Shown here: piece after piece, positions 7,356 through 16,013 of the stretch
Numbering within the stretch: position 1 is the stretch's first letter
How the letters are laid out: each line of letters starts with the position of its first letter
Origin: an uncultured Oscillospiraceae bacterium
GTDB lineage: Bacteria; Bacillota; Clostridia; Oscillospirales; Acutalibacteraceae
NCBI GenBank assembly: GCA_900547305.1
Contig: URGH01000010.1
Span: 1 to 50,547 of the forward strand
Reading direction: 5' to 3'
DNA: 50,547 bases
Translations under genes and position numbers: made by a program
The notes under the pieces: model-generated
Seen by the model: the letters and a program-made list of their open reading frames with translations, nothing else
Database searches by the model: none
What the model was told of the DNA's origin: nothing

Positions 7356-7577
7356 TTAATCAAGCACAACAGATTTCTTTTTGCCGTTTTTCTTGCGCGG
7401 GTATTCGCGAATTCTTACAACATAATCAAGGTTTACCGCTTGTAAGCCCTGCTTATCTTCAACCGTGAGTCCCGTATCGTTTACATCCTTAATAACCCCT
7501 TGTATATTGCCGAAATTATCGGCTACGGTATAAATAATACATTCCTTCCCCATAAACTGTTTTGCAAGCTCTTTCAT
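7356..7577 (-). CDS. Small conserved Clostridia protein of unknown function
   Basis: This 73-residue protein begins MKELAKQFMGKECIIYT and ends in a lysine-rich tail. It is predicted to be a small beta-rich cytoplasmic protein, and I recall similar short proteins in many Clostridia without a known role. I chose the ATG at 7577, which follows GAAAGGA. A longer reading from a TTG near 7703 would add a hydrophobic stretch, but it has no ribosome-binding site and runs close to the end of rsmA. It lies just downstream of rsmA on the same strand. Confidence 0.68.
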   Translation of the reverse strand: MKELAKQFMGKECIIYTVADNFGNIQGVIKDVNDTGLTVEDKQGLQAVNLDYVVRIREYPRKKNGKKKSVVLD

Positions 7578-7705
7578 AGTGTGTATGTCCTTTCTCTTCT
7601 TTTTTATATTATGATGAGTTACCGCGATTTTTTGCTTTCTTCTTTCAAGCAAAAGAAAAATAAGTATGATTATAAACGGTAAAAAATAACTGTGGTTTTC
7701 CAAAA

Positions 7706-8560
7706 TTACCGCCCTCCAAGCAGATTTGAAAGCTCTGCCAGCTCTGCAAGCGTTAATTGCTCCGAGCGCGCCGTTTCGGATATTCCGAGCGTATTAAGCG
7801 CTTTTTTTATGCGCTCTTTTTCAATGTCGGCAGTGTTTGAAACGGTATTTACAAGCGTTTTGCGGCGCTGCGCAAAGCAGCATTTTACAAGGCGGAAAAA
7901 TGCTTTTTCGTCATTTACCTTAACCGGCGGTTTTTCGAGTATTTTAAGCTTTATAACGGCGGAATCAACCTTCGGCGGCGGCATAAAGCTATCCTTATCC
8001 ACCGTAAAAAGAATTTCGGGCTTTGAGTAGTAGCTTACCGCCACACTTACCGCGCCCGCCTCTCTTGTTCCCACATCGGCGCAAAGCCTTTCAGCCGCCT
8101 CCTTTTGCACCATTACTGTAACGGAGTCTATGGGTAATTTGCTTTCAAGTAGAGTCATAATCACGGGGGACGTAATGTAATACGGCAAATTTGCGCACAC
8201 CGCTACCCTTTCGCAATCAGCAAAACGCTCTTTAATAAGCGCTTTCAAATCAAGCTTTAAGGCGTCGCCGTAAATAATTTCAACGTTTTTACAGTCGGCA
8301 AGGGTTTCGGGCAGTACCTTTTTAAGCCGCTCGTCAAGCTCTATTGCCACAACCCGCTGGGCTACCCTTGAAAGCTCCGCAGTCAGCACGCCGAAACCGG
8401 GACCTATTTCCAGCACGCCGGTATTTTCATCGCAGGCGGCGTTTGCCATGGAGGGGCATACATCGGGGTTTATTAAAAAATTCTGCCCGAGCGATTTTTT
8501 AAAGGTAAAGCCGTTCTTTGCAAGCAGCGAACGGACGGTATTTATATCGGATAAATTCAT
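7706..8560 (-). CDS. rsmA: 16S rRNA (adenine1518/1519-N6)-dimethyltransferase
   Basis: This 284-residue enzyme (KsgA) dimethylates two adjacent adenines in the 3' terminal hairpin of 16S rRNA, using S-adenosylmethionine. The family motifs are present: SLGQNFL near residue 23, the SAM-binding motif LEIGPGFGVLT near 50, and the catalytic NLPYYITSPV near 124. The ATG at 8560 follows GGAG. Its promoter is back to back with that of the plus-strand gene at 8684. Confidence 0.96.
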   Translation of the reverse strand: MNLSDINTVRSLLAKNGFTFKKSLGQNFLINPDVCPSMANAACDENTGVLEIGPGFGVLTAELSRVAQRVVAIELDERLKKVLPETLADCKNVEIIYGDALKLDLKALIKERFADCERVAVCANLPYYITSPVIMTLLESKLPIDSVTVMVQKEAAERLCADVGTREAGAVSVAVSYYSKPEILFTVDKDSFMPPPKVDSAVIKLKILEKPPVKVNDEKAFFRLVKCCFAQRRKTLVNTVSNTADIEKERIKKALNTLGISETARSEQLTLAELAELSNLLGGR

Positions 8561-8581
8561 AGCAAAACTCCTAACAAACCG

Positions 8582-8610
8582 ATTATATCGCAGAAAAATA
8601 TTATTTGCAA
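8582..8610 (-). promoter_or_regulatory. Promoter of rsmA
   Basis: On the minus strand TTGCAA (8610-8605) and TATAAT (8587-8582) are 17 bases apart. Confidence 0.75.
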
Positions 8611-8620
8611 TAAATTTTTG

Positions 8621-8649
8621 TTGAGAAACGGAAAGATATATTGTATAAT
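8621..8649 (+). promoter_or_regulatory. Promoter of the gene at 8684
   Basis: TTGAGA (8621-8626) and TATAAT (8644-8649) are separated by 17 bases. The promoter is divergent from that of rsmA. Confidence 0.78.
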
Positions 8650-8683
8650 GATGTCATAAACTAAGTTTGTAGGTGAATTTCAA

Positions 8684-9430
8684 TTGGATAACAGGTATTA
8701 TGAAAAGGTAATTGAAGAAATGCAGCCCTTTCTTGATGAGCAGGGCTTTAAGGCGCAGGAAAACGGCAATTATAAAAACGATAAGCGCGAAATTAAAATA
8801 GCTTATGATGAGGAAAGACAAATGTATGTGCTTTCCGCTGCGGATATAGGCGAAGAAGGCGACGGCGAGTTAAAGGAAATTGACGCATGGCTTTTTGACG
8901 ACAGTCAGAACGCAAAGGACGCGGCGTCGGTCGGCGTGGATTTTACCGCCACTCTCCGCAAGAATATGGGTATACGACTAAAGCGCACGGCAGACGGCAG
9001 CAACGTGGAATTACCGTCCTTTTCAAAGGGCGGCAGCGTTACGGTTACGGGCTTTGCCAAAAAGATGCTCGATTTCTTCCCCACGCTTAAGGATGAATAT
9101 AAAAATCACATAGCGGTAAACGGCAACTTTTTATACCTAAACTTTTTCGGCGAGTATTTGGTGCCTAATATTAAGCAGGTAATGGCGGCGGGCAACAAAA
9201 AGCAGATTAAAAAGCTTTACGATATTTTAGAGGATATGTATGTAAAGGGCGACCGCGATACCGTAAACGCCGTTGTGGCGGTGCTTTGTGCCGCGGCGTA
9301 TAACGATGAAAAGGTGAATGCCGCTATTAAAGAAATGCTGGCTGATGATAAGCATTTCCTTTCATCTTTTGAAAGCTTTATGCCTATGCTTGCGAAAAAC
9401 AAAAAGCTTACGGCTGCGCTTATAAAATAA
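8684..9430 (+). CDS. Hypothetical protein, cytoplasmic, 248 residues
   Basis: I do not recognise this protein. It has no signal peptide or membrane span. The N-terminal half is acidic and looks alpha/beta. The C-terminal half, from about residue 150, is helical with repeated lysine-rich and alanine-rich helices, which could be a HEAT-like or four-helix fold. The start is a TTG at 8684 preceded by AGGTG at 8671-8675, the only well-placed site. It shares an upstream promoter with, and lies 22 bases before, the SPFH gene at 9453, so the two may act together. Confidence 0.75.
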   Translation: MDNRYYEKVIEEMQPFLDEQGFKAQENGNYKNDKREIKIAYDEERQMYVLSAADIGEEGDGELKEIDAWLFDDSQNAKDAASVGVDFTATLRKNMGIRLKRTADGSNVELPSFSKGGSVTVTGFAKKMLDFFPTLKDEYKNHIAVNGNFLYLNFFGEYLVPNIKQVMAAGNKKQIKKLYDILEDMYVKGDRDTVNAVVAVLCAAAYNDEKVNAAIKEMLADDKHFLSSFESFMPMLAKNKKLTAALIK

Positions 9431-9452
9431 AAACAAATCAGGGGGTAATTTT

Positions 9453-10403
9453 ATGGAGTATGTAATTATAGGTATTATTGTGCTGATGCTTATTCTTCTC
9501 TTTGCAAACGTAAGAGTAGTGCCGCAGGCAACCGAGTATGTAATTGAATTTTTGGGTAAATACAAGGTAACATGGGGCGCGGGTCTGCACGTTAAAGTGC
9601 CGTTTATAGAGACTATCGCCAAAAAGATAACCCTAAAGGAGCAGGTGCTGGATTCTCCCCCGCAGCCGGTTATTACTAAGGATAACGTTACAATGCAGAT
9701 AGACACGGTGGTTTATTTCAGAATTTATGACGCAAAGCTGTATACCTATGGTGTTGTAAGCCCCTTAAACGCTTTGCAGAACCTTACCGCCACCACTCTG
9801 CGTAACCTTGTGGGCGAGTTGGAGCTTGACGGCACGCTCACCTCAAGAGATACAATAAATGCCAAAATGACCGCGATACTTGACGAAGCTACCGACAAAT
9901 GGGGCATGAAAGTAAACCGCGTGGAGCTTAAAAACATTATTCCGCCCGCCGAAATACAGAACGCCATGGAAAAGCAGATGAAAGCCGAGCGCGAACGCCG
10001 CGAAACGCTTTTACAAGCTGAGGGTCACAAGGCAGCTGCCATTACCCGCGCCGAGGGCGATAAGCAGGCTATGATACTGGCGGCAGAAGGCGAGCGCGAC
10101 GCACGAATTGCAAGAGCTGAGGGTGAGGCAAAGGCTATTTACCTTAATAAAAAGGCTGAGGCTGACGGTATTCGCGCCATAAAAGAGGCTGCGGCAGACG
10201 CGGCTGTGCTTGAAATAAAGCGGCTTGAAACCCTTGCCGAAATTTCAAACGGCACGGCGGCGAAGCTTATAATTCCGACAGACGCCGTGAATATGGTAAC
10301 AAAAAATACGGTATTTACAGAAACCACAGGCATAGGCGATGTAACGCACGAAGCGCCGAAGCCCATAGCGCCGCCTAAAAAGGACGAGTGCTGCGACGAT
10401 TAA
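9453..10403 (+). CDS. SPFH/stomatin-like membrane protein (QmcA type)
   Basis: This 316-residue protein has one N-terminal membrane anchor (about residues 3-21) and the stomatin core that follows (EFLGKYKVTWGAGLHVKVPF). A long charged coiled coil from about residue 165 to 250 is rich in repeated AEG triplets. It ends in a short proline-rich, Cys-containing tail. Such proteins form ring-like oligomers that organise membrane microdomains and often modulate membrane proteases. No NfeD partner gene lies next to it. A GGGGG site precedes the ATG. Confidence 0.92.
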   Translation: MEYVIIGIIVLMLILLFANVRVVPQATEYVIEFLGKYKVTWGAGLHVKVPFIETIAKKITLKEQVLDSPPQPVITKDNVTMQIDTVVYFRIYDAKLYTYGVVSPLNALQNLTATTLRNLVGELELDGTLTSRDTINAKMTAILDEATDKWGMKVNRVELKNIIPPAEIQNAMEKQMKAERERRETLLQAEGHKAAAITRAEGDKQAMILAAEGERDARIARAEGEAKAIYLNKKAEADGIRAIKEAAADAAVLEIKRLETLAEISNGTAAKLIIPTDAVNMVTKNTVFTETTGIGDVTHEAPKPIAPPKKDECCDD

Positions 10404-10425
10404 TTAAAGCCGCGAAAAAATATTC

Positions 10426-10454
10426 TTTACTTTTTAAATATTATATGATATAAT
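10426..10454 (+). promoter_or_regulatory. Promoter of rpsO
   Basis: TTTACT (10426-10431) and TATAAT (10449-10454) are 17 bases apart, about 100 bases before the rpsO start. Confidence 0.72.
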
Positions 10455-10460
10455 ATTCTC

Positions 10461-10550
10461 ACCGTCTACTGAGCTTTGGGCGTCCGCCCCTTTTCGGGGA
10501 GTCACTTTTGACCCTTTGCCCGGTTTGCGGATATGTGTTAAAGGAGTGAA
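10461..10550 (+). promoter_or_regulatory. Structured leader of rpsO, candidate S15 autoregulatory RNA
   Basis: The leader holds GC-rich hairpins such as GGGCG-TC-CGCCC and CCCC-TTTT-CGGGG in the 10478-10500 region, ahead of the AAGGAG ribosome-binding site. S15 represses its own translation through leader structures in several bacterial groups. The hairpins are visible. The regulation is inferred from position. Confidence 0.5.
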
Positions 10551-10554
10551 AAAA

Positions 10555-10818
10555 ATGACCAAAGAATTAAAGCAGCAAATTATGCAGGAATATGCCGTTC
10601 ATGAGGGCGACACCGGTTCTCCGGAGGTACAGATTGCTCTGCTTACCACCAGAATCAACGAGCTTAACGCTCACTTAAAGGTTCACCCGAAAGACCGTCA
10701 TTCTTATCGCGGTCTTCTTAAAATGGTAGGTCACAGAAGAAACCTGTTGGCTTATTTGCAGAAGAACGATATTGAAAGATACCGCTCTATAATCAAAAAG
10801 CTCGGCATCCGTAAGTAA
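10555..10818 (+). CDS. rpsO: 30S ribosomal protein S15
   Basis: This 87-residue protein with the S15 core GDTGSPEVQIALLT and HRRNLLAYLQK binds the central domain of 16S rRNA early in 30S assembly. The ATG at 10555 is chosen because AAGGAGTGA lies just upstream. A longer in-frame reading from 10516 would extend into the leader. The neighbour pnp follows in the order known from many bacteria. Confidence 0.97.
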   Translation: MTKELKQQIMQEYAVHEGDTGSPEVQIALLTTRINELNAHLKVHPKDRHSYRGLLKMVGHRRNLLAYLQKNDIERYRSIIKKLGIRK

Positions 10819-10830
10819 TGCGTACATTAA

Positions 10831-10860
10831 AGGCAGACCGATAAAAACTTCGGTCTGCCT
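10831..10860 (+). terminator. Hairpin after rpsO (weak terminator or processing structure)
   Basis: An 11-bp stem (10831-10841 with 10850-10860) is followed by TATTGT rather than a real T run. It may partly terminate rpsO or protect its 3' end. Confidence 0.6.
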
Positions 10861-10892
10861 TATTGTAAATATTTAAGGAGATTTTCGTGCTT

Positions 10893-10942
10893 TAGCGGTA
10901 AATCGGGCGGCTGAGCCTTATCGGACGTCGGATTTATTGCTA
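10893..10942 (+). promoter_or_regulatory. Long stem in the pnp leader
   Basis: TAGCGGTAAATC (10893-10904) can pair with GATTTATTGCTA (10931-10942), with two G-U pairs, enclosing further GC-rich sequence. A long leader helix cut by RNase III and then degraded by PNPase is the known autoregulation mode of pnp in enterobacteria. Whether it applies here is inference. Confidence 0.45.
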
Positions 10943-10983
10943 ACCGAAGGTCTCCCGAAAAAAGAAAAGGAGAATTTAAAAGT

Positions 10984-13194
10984 ATGTTTGAAAACTACAA
11001 GGTTTACGAAACCACACTTGCAGGCAGACCCTTAAAGCTTGAAACCGGCATGATGGCTCAGCTTGCAAACGCCGCGGTTATGGCAACCTACGGCGAAACA
11101 AAGGTGCTTTGCACCGTTACGGCTTCCGCAAAGCCGCGCGAGGGGGTAGATTTCTTCCCGCTTTCGGTTGATTACGAGGAGAAAATGTACTCGGTAGGCA
11201 GATTGCCCGGCTCGTTCACACGGCGCGAGGGTAGAGCCACCGAAAAGGCTATACTTGCCTCCCGCTGCATTGACAGACCCATTCGTCCGCTTTTCCCGAA
11301 GGATATGCGCAACGATTGCTCGGTAGTGGCAACCGTTATGTCGGTTGACCCCGATTGCTCGCCCGAGGTTGCGGCGGCAATAGGCGTTTCCGCCGCTATC
11401 GCTATTTCGGATATTCCGTGGGCAGGCCCTATTTCCAGCGTAAACGTAGGCTTGGTTGACGGCGAAATAGTTATTAACCCCACCCTTGAGCAGCGCGCAA
11501 AATCCGACCTTAACCTCACCGTTTCTTCAACCGAAGACTTGGTTGCAATGATTGAGGCGGGCGCTAACGAAATTTCGGACGAGCTTATGTTTGACTGCAT
11601 TATGGCAGGTCACGGGGCTAATAAAGAGGTTGTTAAGTTTATAAACGGCATTGTAGCCGAAATAGGCAAGCCTAAGTTTGAGTTTGAGTCAAACGACCCA
11701 GACCCCGAAATATTTAAGGAAATTGAAGATTTCTGCATTGAGGATGTAAAGAAAGCGCTTGATACCGACGATAAAACGGTACGCGACGCGGCTTTACTGC
11801 CCATATATAACGCCGTTCACGAAAAGTTCGATGAGAAATTTGAGGGAAGTGAAAGCAAAATAGAGGAAATTATGTACCTTGTTCAGAAGCACGTTGTAAG
11901 AGACTGGCTAAAGAACGAGAAAAAGCGTGTTGACGGCAGAGGTATTGACGAAATTCGTCCCTTAAACGCGCAGATAGATCTGCTCCCCCGCGTTCACGGC
12001 TCGGGTATGTTCACCCGCGGTCAGACCCAGGTGCTTTCAGTTGCCACCTTAGCACCGATAAGCGAGGCTCAAAAGCTTGACGGGCTTGACGAGGAAATAT
12101 CTAAAAGATATATTCACCACTATAATTTCCCCTCATACTCGGTAGGCGAAACAAAGCCGTCCCGTGGTCCGGGCAGACGTGAAATAGGTCACGGTGCGCT
12201 GGCTGAAAAGGCGCTTGTTCCGGTTATTCCGAGCGTTGAGGAGTTCCCCTACGCTATACGCGTGGTGTCCGAAGTTCTTTCCTCCAACGGCTCTACCTCG
12301 CAGGGCTCAATTTGCGGCTCTACCCTGGCGCTTATGGCTGCCGGCGTTCCGATAAAGGCACCCGTTGCAGGCATTTCCTGCGGACTTATAACAGGCGATA
12401 AGGGCGTATACGGCGACTTTATGACCATGGTTGATATTCAGGGTCTTGAAGATTTCTACGGCGATATGGACTTTAAGGTTGCGGGCACCCACAAGGGTAT
12501 AACCGCTATTCAAATGGACTTAAAGGTTCACGGTCTTACCCCTGAAATTATTAAAGAGGCTTTTGCTAAGACCCACAAGGCGCGCGATTATATACTTGAC
12601 GAGGTAATGCTCAAGTGTATACCGGAACCCCGAGCCGAGCTTTCAAAGTATGCTCCGAAAATGCTTACAACCACCATAAGCCCCGATAAAATAGGCGACG
12701 TTATAGGTAAGCAGGGCAAGGTTATACAGTCTATTCAGGAGCAGTGCGACTGCACCATTACCATTGAAGAGGACGGCCACGTTTACGTTTCGGGACTTGA
12801 CATTGAAAAGGCTAAGCAGGCAATTTCAATTGTTGAGCTTATTGCCAATGACCCCGAGGTGGGCGCTATTTACAGCGGCAAGGTAACCCGCCTTATGACC
12901 TTCGGCGCGTTTGTTGAAATAGCCCCCGGCAAAGAGGGACTTGTTCACATTTCAAAGCTTGATACCAAGCGTGTTGAAAAGGTTGAGGATGTTGTGGCCG
13001 TAGGCGACCAGGTAATAGTTAAGGTTACCGAAATTGATGACCAGGGCAGAATAAACCTCTCCCGCAGAGACGCGCTGGTAGAAGTAAACGGCGCAACGGT
13101 TGACCCCGACGCGGACGACGTACCGCAGCCCCGCCCCGCCAGACGTGACGGCGGGCACGGCAGAGACCGCCGCAATTTCAGAAACCGCGACTGA
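10984..13194 (+). CDS. pnp: Polyribonucleotide nucleotidyltransferase (PNPase)
   Basis: This 736-residue enzyme degrades RNA from the 3' end by phosphorolysis and is a core part of RNA turnover. Two RNase PH-like domains (about residues 1-210 and 300-540) are joined by a helical linker. They are followed by a KH domain with the GxxG loop VIGKQGKVI near 578 and an S1 domain (SGKVTRLMTFGAFVEI) from about 630. A short Arg/Gly/His-rich tail ends the protein. AAAGGAG precedes the ATG. The protein is full length and intact. Confidence 0.97.
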   Translation: MFENYKVYETTLAGRPLKLETGMMAQLANAAVMATYGETKVLCTVTASAKPREGVDFFPLSVDYEEKMYSVGRLPGSFTRREGRATEKAILASRCIDRPIRPLFPKDMRNDCSVVATVMSVDPDCSPEVAAAIGVSAAIAISDIPWAGPISSVNVGLVDGEIVINPTLEQRAKSDLNLTVSSTEDLVAMIEAGANEISDELMFDCIMAGHGANKEVVKFINGIVAEIGKPKFEFESNDPDPEIFKEIEDFCIEDVKKALDTDDKTVRDAALLPIYNAVHEKFDEKFEGSESKIEEIMYLVQKHVVRDWLKNEKKRVDGRGIDEIRPLNAQIDLLPRVHGSGMFTRGQTQVLSVATLAPISEAQKLDGLDEEISKRYIHHYNFPSYSVGETKPSRGPGRREIGHGALAEKALVPVIPSVEEFPYAIRVVSEVLSSNGSTSQGSICGSTLALMAAGVPIKAPVAGISCGLITGDKGVYGDFMTMVDIQGLEDFYGDMDFKVAGTHKGITAIQMDLKVHGLTPEIIKEAFAKTHKARDYILDEVMLKCIPEPRAELSKYAPKMLTTTISPDKIGDVIGKQGKVIQSIQEQCDCTITIEEDGHVYVSGLDIEKAKQAISIVELIANDPEVGAIYSGKVTRLMTFGAFVEIAPGKEGLVHISKLDTKRVEKVEDVVAVGDQVIVKVTEIDDQGRINLSRRDALVEVNGATVDPDADDVPQPRPARRDGGHGRDRRNFRNRD

Positions 13195-13214
13195 TAAACT
13201 TTAAAATACAAATA

Positions 13215-13258
13215 GGCTCCCTTCTATTTCGGCAAAGCCGAAAAGAAGGGAGCCTTTT
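13215..13258. terminator. Strong intrinsic terminator
   Basis: GGCTCCCTTCT at 13215 and AAGGGAGCC ending at 13254 close a long stem around TTTCGGC-AAA-GCCGAAA, followed by TTTT. It ends pnp and may also act on the convergent GH2 gene. Confidence 0.9.
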
Positions 13259-13272
13259 ATTTATCCGCCGTT

Positions 13273-15030
13273 TTATTCTTCAATGGCGGCTTTTTTGCTG
13301 TTTGCGGCAATTATTCTTGAATAATCCGCAAATTTCTTTTCGCGGCTATAGGTGTAAAGTCCGTTTACCTCCTGCTCCACATCATAAAGCTGGGTATAGC
13401 AAAAGCCCATAATATTCGGCGCGTCCGTCAGTGCGGATACAAGCCCCTCATACCGTGTGAAAAATTCCTCCTCGGTCTCGGGCGCGTCGCCGTAGCCCCA
13501 TGAATTCTCAGCAGAACCCTCGCGTTTTTCCTCGGGAATCCATTTAATTCCGCCGAATTCGCTCAAAAAAAGCGGTAAATCCTGGATATAAACCTGTTTA
13601 TCCCCGAAGTGCAGGTTAAAACTGTCTTCCGCACCGTTGTACCCGAAATACGATTTTTTAAAGCTCTCGGGATTCTGATCATAATCATGCTGATCATAAA
13701 TATCGGTTATTACATGGTAAAAGCCGGACACATCTATAACAGGGCGCGTAGGGTCAAGGCGCTTTGTTTCTTCATAAACTGCCTTAATCACCCGGAATGC
13801 GCTCTTGGTCGTCTGATTCCAGGTTTCGTTAAAGGGACACCATCCTATTATTGCGGGGTGGTTAAAATCGCGTTCAACTGTTTCGCACCATTCGGGCAAA
13901 AAGTTTAAAAGAGAGCTTTCCCTGTCAATATCAAGTCCCCAGTTCGCATGTTCGCCCCAAACAAGGTAACCCGCTTTATCGCAATGATAAAGGAAACGCG
14001 GCTCAAACATTTTTTCGTGCAGCCGCGCACCGTTAAAGCCCAGCTGCATAGATAATTCTATATCGCGCTTTAAAGCTGCGTCACTCGGCGCGGTGTAAAT
14101 ACCGTCGGGATAAAATCCCTGGTCGAGAACGGTGCGCTGAAACACGCTTTTACCGTTAATGAGCACCTTAAAGCCCTCAATGCGCACATCCCTCAGACCT
14201 GCGTAGCTGAATAAAATATCTGTGCCGTTTTCTGTTTCATATGTAAATTTCAGGTCGTAAAGCCTGCCGTTGCCTACCTCCCACAAATGCTTTTCATCAA
14301 GCGGCAGGTGCAGCCTCGCATATCCGCCGCCGATGCTCTTATGTATATTTCCCACGGCTTTTCCATCGTAAAACGCTTCAACAGTAAGGCTGCCGCCGCG
14401 GGTAACGGTAAGCTCAATATCAAACGCGCCATCCTCAATATCGGGGTAATACTTTGCGGTTTTTATGTAACCGTCCGGCACAAACTCAAGCCATACCGTT
14501 TGCCATATTCCCGTTGTTCTGGTGTAATCGCACCCGCTTGAATAATAAAGACTTGCCTGCTTTCCTTTCGGCTGGTCGCCGCCCCGCACATTATCCTTTG
14601 CGTTAACGGTAATGTCATTTTCTCCGACGCTCAAAAAATCGGTAATATCAAGCGTAAACGAGCTGTAACCCCCGAAATGGTTGCCCGCCGTTTTACCGTT
14701 TACATATACCGTGCACTCATAATCCACCGCGCCGTAATGCAGCAAAACTCGGTTTTTAAGCTGCTCGGCTGTAATATTCACCGTGCGCTTGTACCAAACT
14801 GCCGGAATAAAATCCTTGTAATTTATACCCGAAAGCTCGCTTTCGGGGCAAAACGGAACGGTTATTTTTTTACTGTATTTATCCTTGTTTTCGGGTTTGA
14901 AAAGCCCTCTTTCCGCTCCCGAATTACCAAAATCGAATTCAAAAAGCCACTCGCCGTTGAGGTTTTGCCAGTTATCCCTTTTCATCATCGGCTGCGGATG
15001 CTCCGGGCGCGGAACGGTATTTATATTCAT
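13273..15030 (-). CDS. Glycoside hydrolase family 2 protein (beta-galactosidase/glucuronidase-like)
   Basis: This 585-residue protein has the three GH2 parts in order: a sugar-binding jelly roll (about residues 20-185), an immunoglobulin-like domain (about 190-285) and a TIM barrel (about 290-570). The acid/base is in PFNETWNQ near residue 400 and the nucleophile in LSEFGG near 490. It has no signal peptide, so it acts on imported sugars. It is shorter than LacZ-type enzymes and lacks their C-terminal domain. Substrate choice between galactosides, glucuronides and mannosides cannot be fixed. A divergent AraC regulator and a direct repeat at its -35 region suggest sugar-induced expression. Confidence 0.9.
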   Translation of the reverse strand: MNINTVPRPEHPQPMMKRDNWQNLNGEWLFEFDFGNSGAERGLFKPENKDKYSKKITVPFCPESELSGINYKDFIPAVWYKRTVNITAEQLKNRVLLHYGAVDYECTVYVNGKTAGNHFGGYSSFTLDITDFLSVGENDITVNAKDNVRGGDQPKGKQASLYYSSGCDYTRTTGIWQTVWLEFVPDGYIKTAKYYPDIEDGAFDIELTVTRGGSLTVEAFYDGKAVGNIHKSIGGGYARLHLPLDEKHLWEVGNGRLYDLKFTYETENGTDILFSYAGLRDVRIEGFKVLINGKSVFQRTVLDQGFYPDGIYTAPSDAALKRDIELSMQLGFNGARLHEKMFEPRFLYHCDKAGYLVWGEHANWGLDIDRESSLLNFLPEWCETVERDFNHPAIIGWCPFNETWNQTTKSAFRVIKAVYEETKRLDPTRPVIDVSGFYHVITDIYDQHDYDQNPESFKKSYFGYNGAEDSFNLHFGDKQVYIQDLPLFLSEFGGIKWIPEEKREGSAENSWGYGDAPETEEEFFTRYEGLVSALTDAPNIMGFCYTQLYDVEQEVNGLYTYSREKKFADYSRIIAANSKKAAIEE

Positions 15031-15044
15031 ACTGTTTTTCCTCC

Positions 15045-15073
15045 TTGAAATGTTTTATGTTTTATTGTATAAT
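15045..15073 (+). promoter_or_regulatory. Promoter of the AraC-type gene
   Basis: TTGAAA (15045-15050) and TATAAT (15068-15073) are 17 bases apart on the plus strand. Confidence 0.7.
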
Positions 15074-15079
15074 ATCATT

Positions 15080-15108
15080 ATTATAAGCCCAATTAAATGG
15101 GGATTTTA
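15080..15108 (-). promoter_or_regulatory. Promoter of the GH2 gene, weak -35
   Basis: On the minus strand TATAAT (15085-15080) has no recognisable -35 box at the correct distance. That place (about 15103-15108) is occupied by the proximal copy of the direct repeat, as in activator-dependent promoters. Confidence 0.6.
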
Positions 15109-15133
15109 AGCACAAAATTGAGGATTTTAAGCA
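15101..15133. promoter_or_regulatory. Direct repeat, candidate AraC-type binding site
   Basis: GGATTTTAAGCA occurs at 15101-15112 and again at 15122-15133, exactly 21 bases apart, or two helical turns. AraC-family activators bind such tandem half-sites. One copy overlaps the -35 position of the GH2 promoter and the other reaches the start of the regulator gene. Confidence 0.62.
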
Positions 15134-15134
15134 T

Positions 15135-15929
15135 ATGGAAAAAATATTTCTTCTCCCGCCGTCCGATACATCCGAAAATCTGCCGTTTATGCTTGCATTA
15201 TCGGGTATAACATATCCCGACCCCGATTACAAGGCATGCCGCAAATGCTCGGATGTATATGTAGTGGAATATGTTACGGCGGGTGCGGGCACTGTTATAT
15301 GCAACGGAGAAAGCTACCGTATAGAAAAGGGAGACGCATACATTTTGCCTGCGGGCAGCAATCACTGCTATCACTCTGACAGAAAAGACCCTTGGGAAAA
15401 GAAATGGATGAATGTTTCGGGCGCGCTTTGCGAAAGGCTGACCGATGCATACGCTATCGTCGGAACGGTACATTTTCCGAAAACCGATATTGAATATCTT
15501 TTTGACGAACTCTTTGATTATCTTGAGACGCACGCCTCGGATGATGAAACAAATTATTTTGCCGCTGTTATATTTCACCGAATTGTGCAGCGCTTAGCCG
15601 ACAGCACCGAAAAAAAGCATATCGGCATTGCCGCAAACATAAAGAACTTTATCGACGGAAATATCTACAGTAAAATAAATGCGGAGCTTGTAGCCGAAAG
15701 GTTCGGCTTTTCGGTCTCGCAACTCGGCAGGCTGTTTAAAAAGGAATACGGGGTTACGGTTTATTCCTATATTCTCGGGCAAAAAATCGATATGGCGGAA
15801 AGACTGCTGAAAAGCTCTTCCCTATCTTTAAAAGAAATTGCGGACATTCTCGGCTTCACCGACGAGCACTATTTTAACAATATTTTCAAGAAAAAACACG
15901 GTATAACACCCGGTAAAGTTCGCAAATAA
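15135..15929 (+). CDS. AraC family transcriptional regulator
   Basis: This 264-residue protein has an N-terminal cupin sensor domain (about residues 35-110, with GDAYILPAGSNHCYH) and a C-terminal double helix-turn-helix of AraC type (about 165-262). The latter contains LKEIADILGFTDEHYFNNIFKKKHGITPG. The sensor probably binds a sugar. It is divergent from the GH2 gene and is the likely activator of it. GAGG at 15120-15123 precedes the ATG. Confidence 0.93.
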   Translation: MEKIFLLPPSDTSENLPFMLALSGITYPDPDYKACRKCSDVYVVEYVTAGAGTVICNGESYRIEKGDAYILPAGSNHCYHSDRKDPWEKKWMNVSGALCERLTDAYAIVGTVHFPKTDIEYLFDELFDYLETHASDDETNYFAAVIFHRIVQRLADSTEKKHIGIAANIKNFIDGNIYSKINAELVAERFGFSVSQLGRLFKKEYGVTVYSYILGQKIDMAERLLKSSSLSLKEIADILGFTDEHYFNNIFKKKHGITPGKVRK

Positions 15930-15944
15930 TTACATACCAATATT

Positions 15945-15971
15945 AAAAAGCCCTCCTCTGAAGAGGAAGGC
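15945..15971 (-). terminator. Terminator of the lipoprotein operon
   Basis: On the minus strand GCCTTCCTC and GAGGAGGGC (15971-15950) form a stem with one mismatch, followed by TTTTT (15949-15945). Confidence 0.75.
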
Positions 15972-16013
15972 GTAATGTGGCGATATTCGATACATTCAGT
16001 CTCGCTTTGCTTT

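Noticed and set aside
7578..7703. TM-containing N-terminal extension of the small conserved protein
   Set aside because: It needs a TTG start without a ribosome-binding site. The ATG at 7577 follows GAAAGGA and matches the start of similar proteins.
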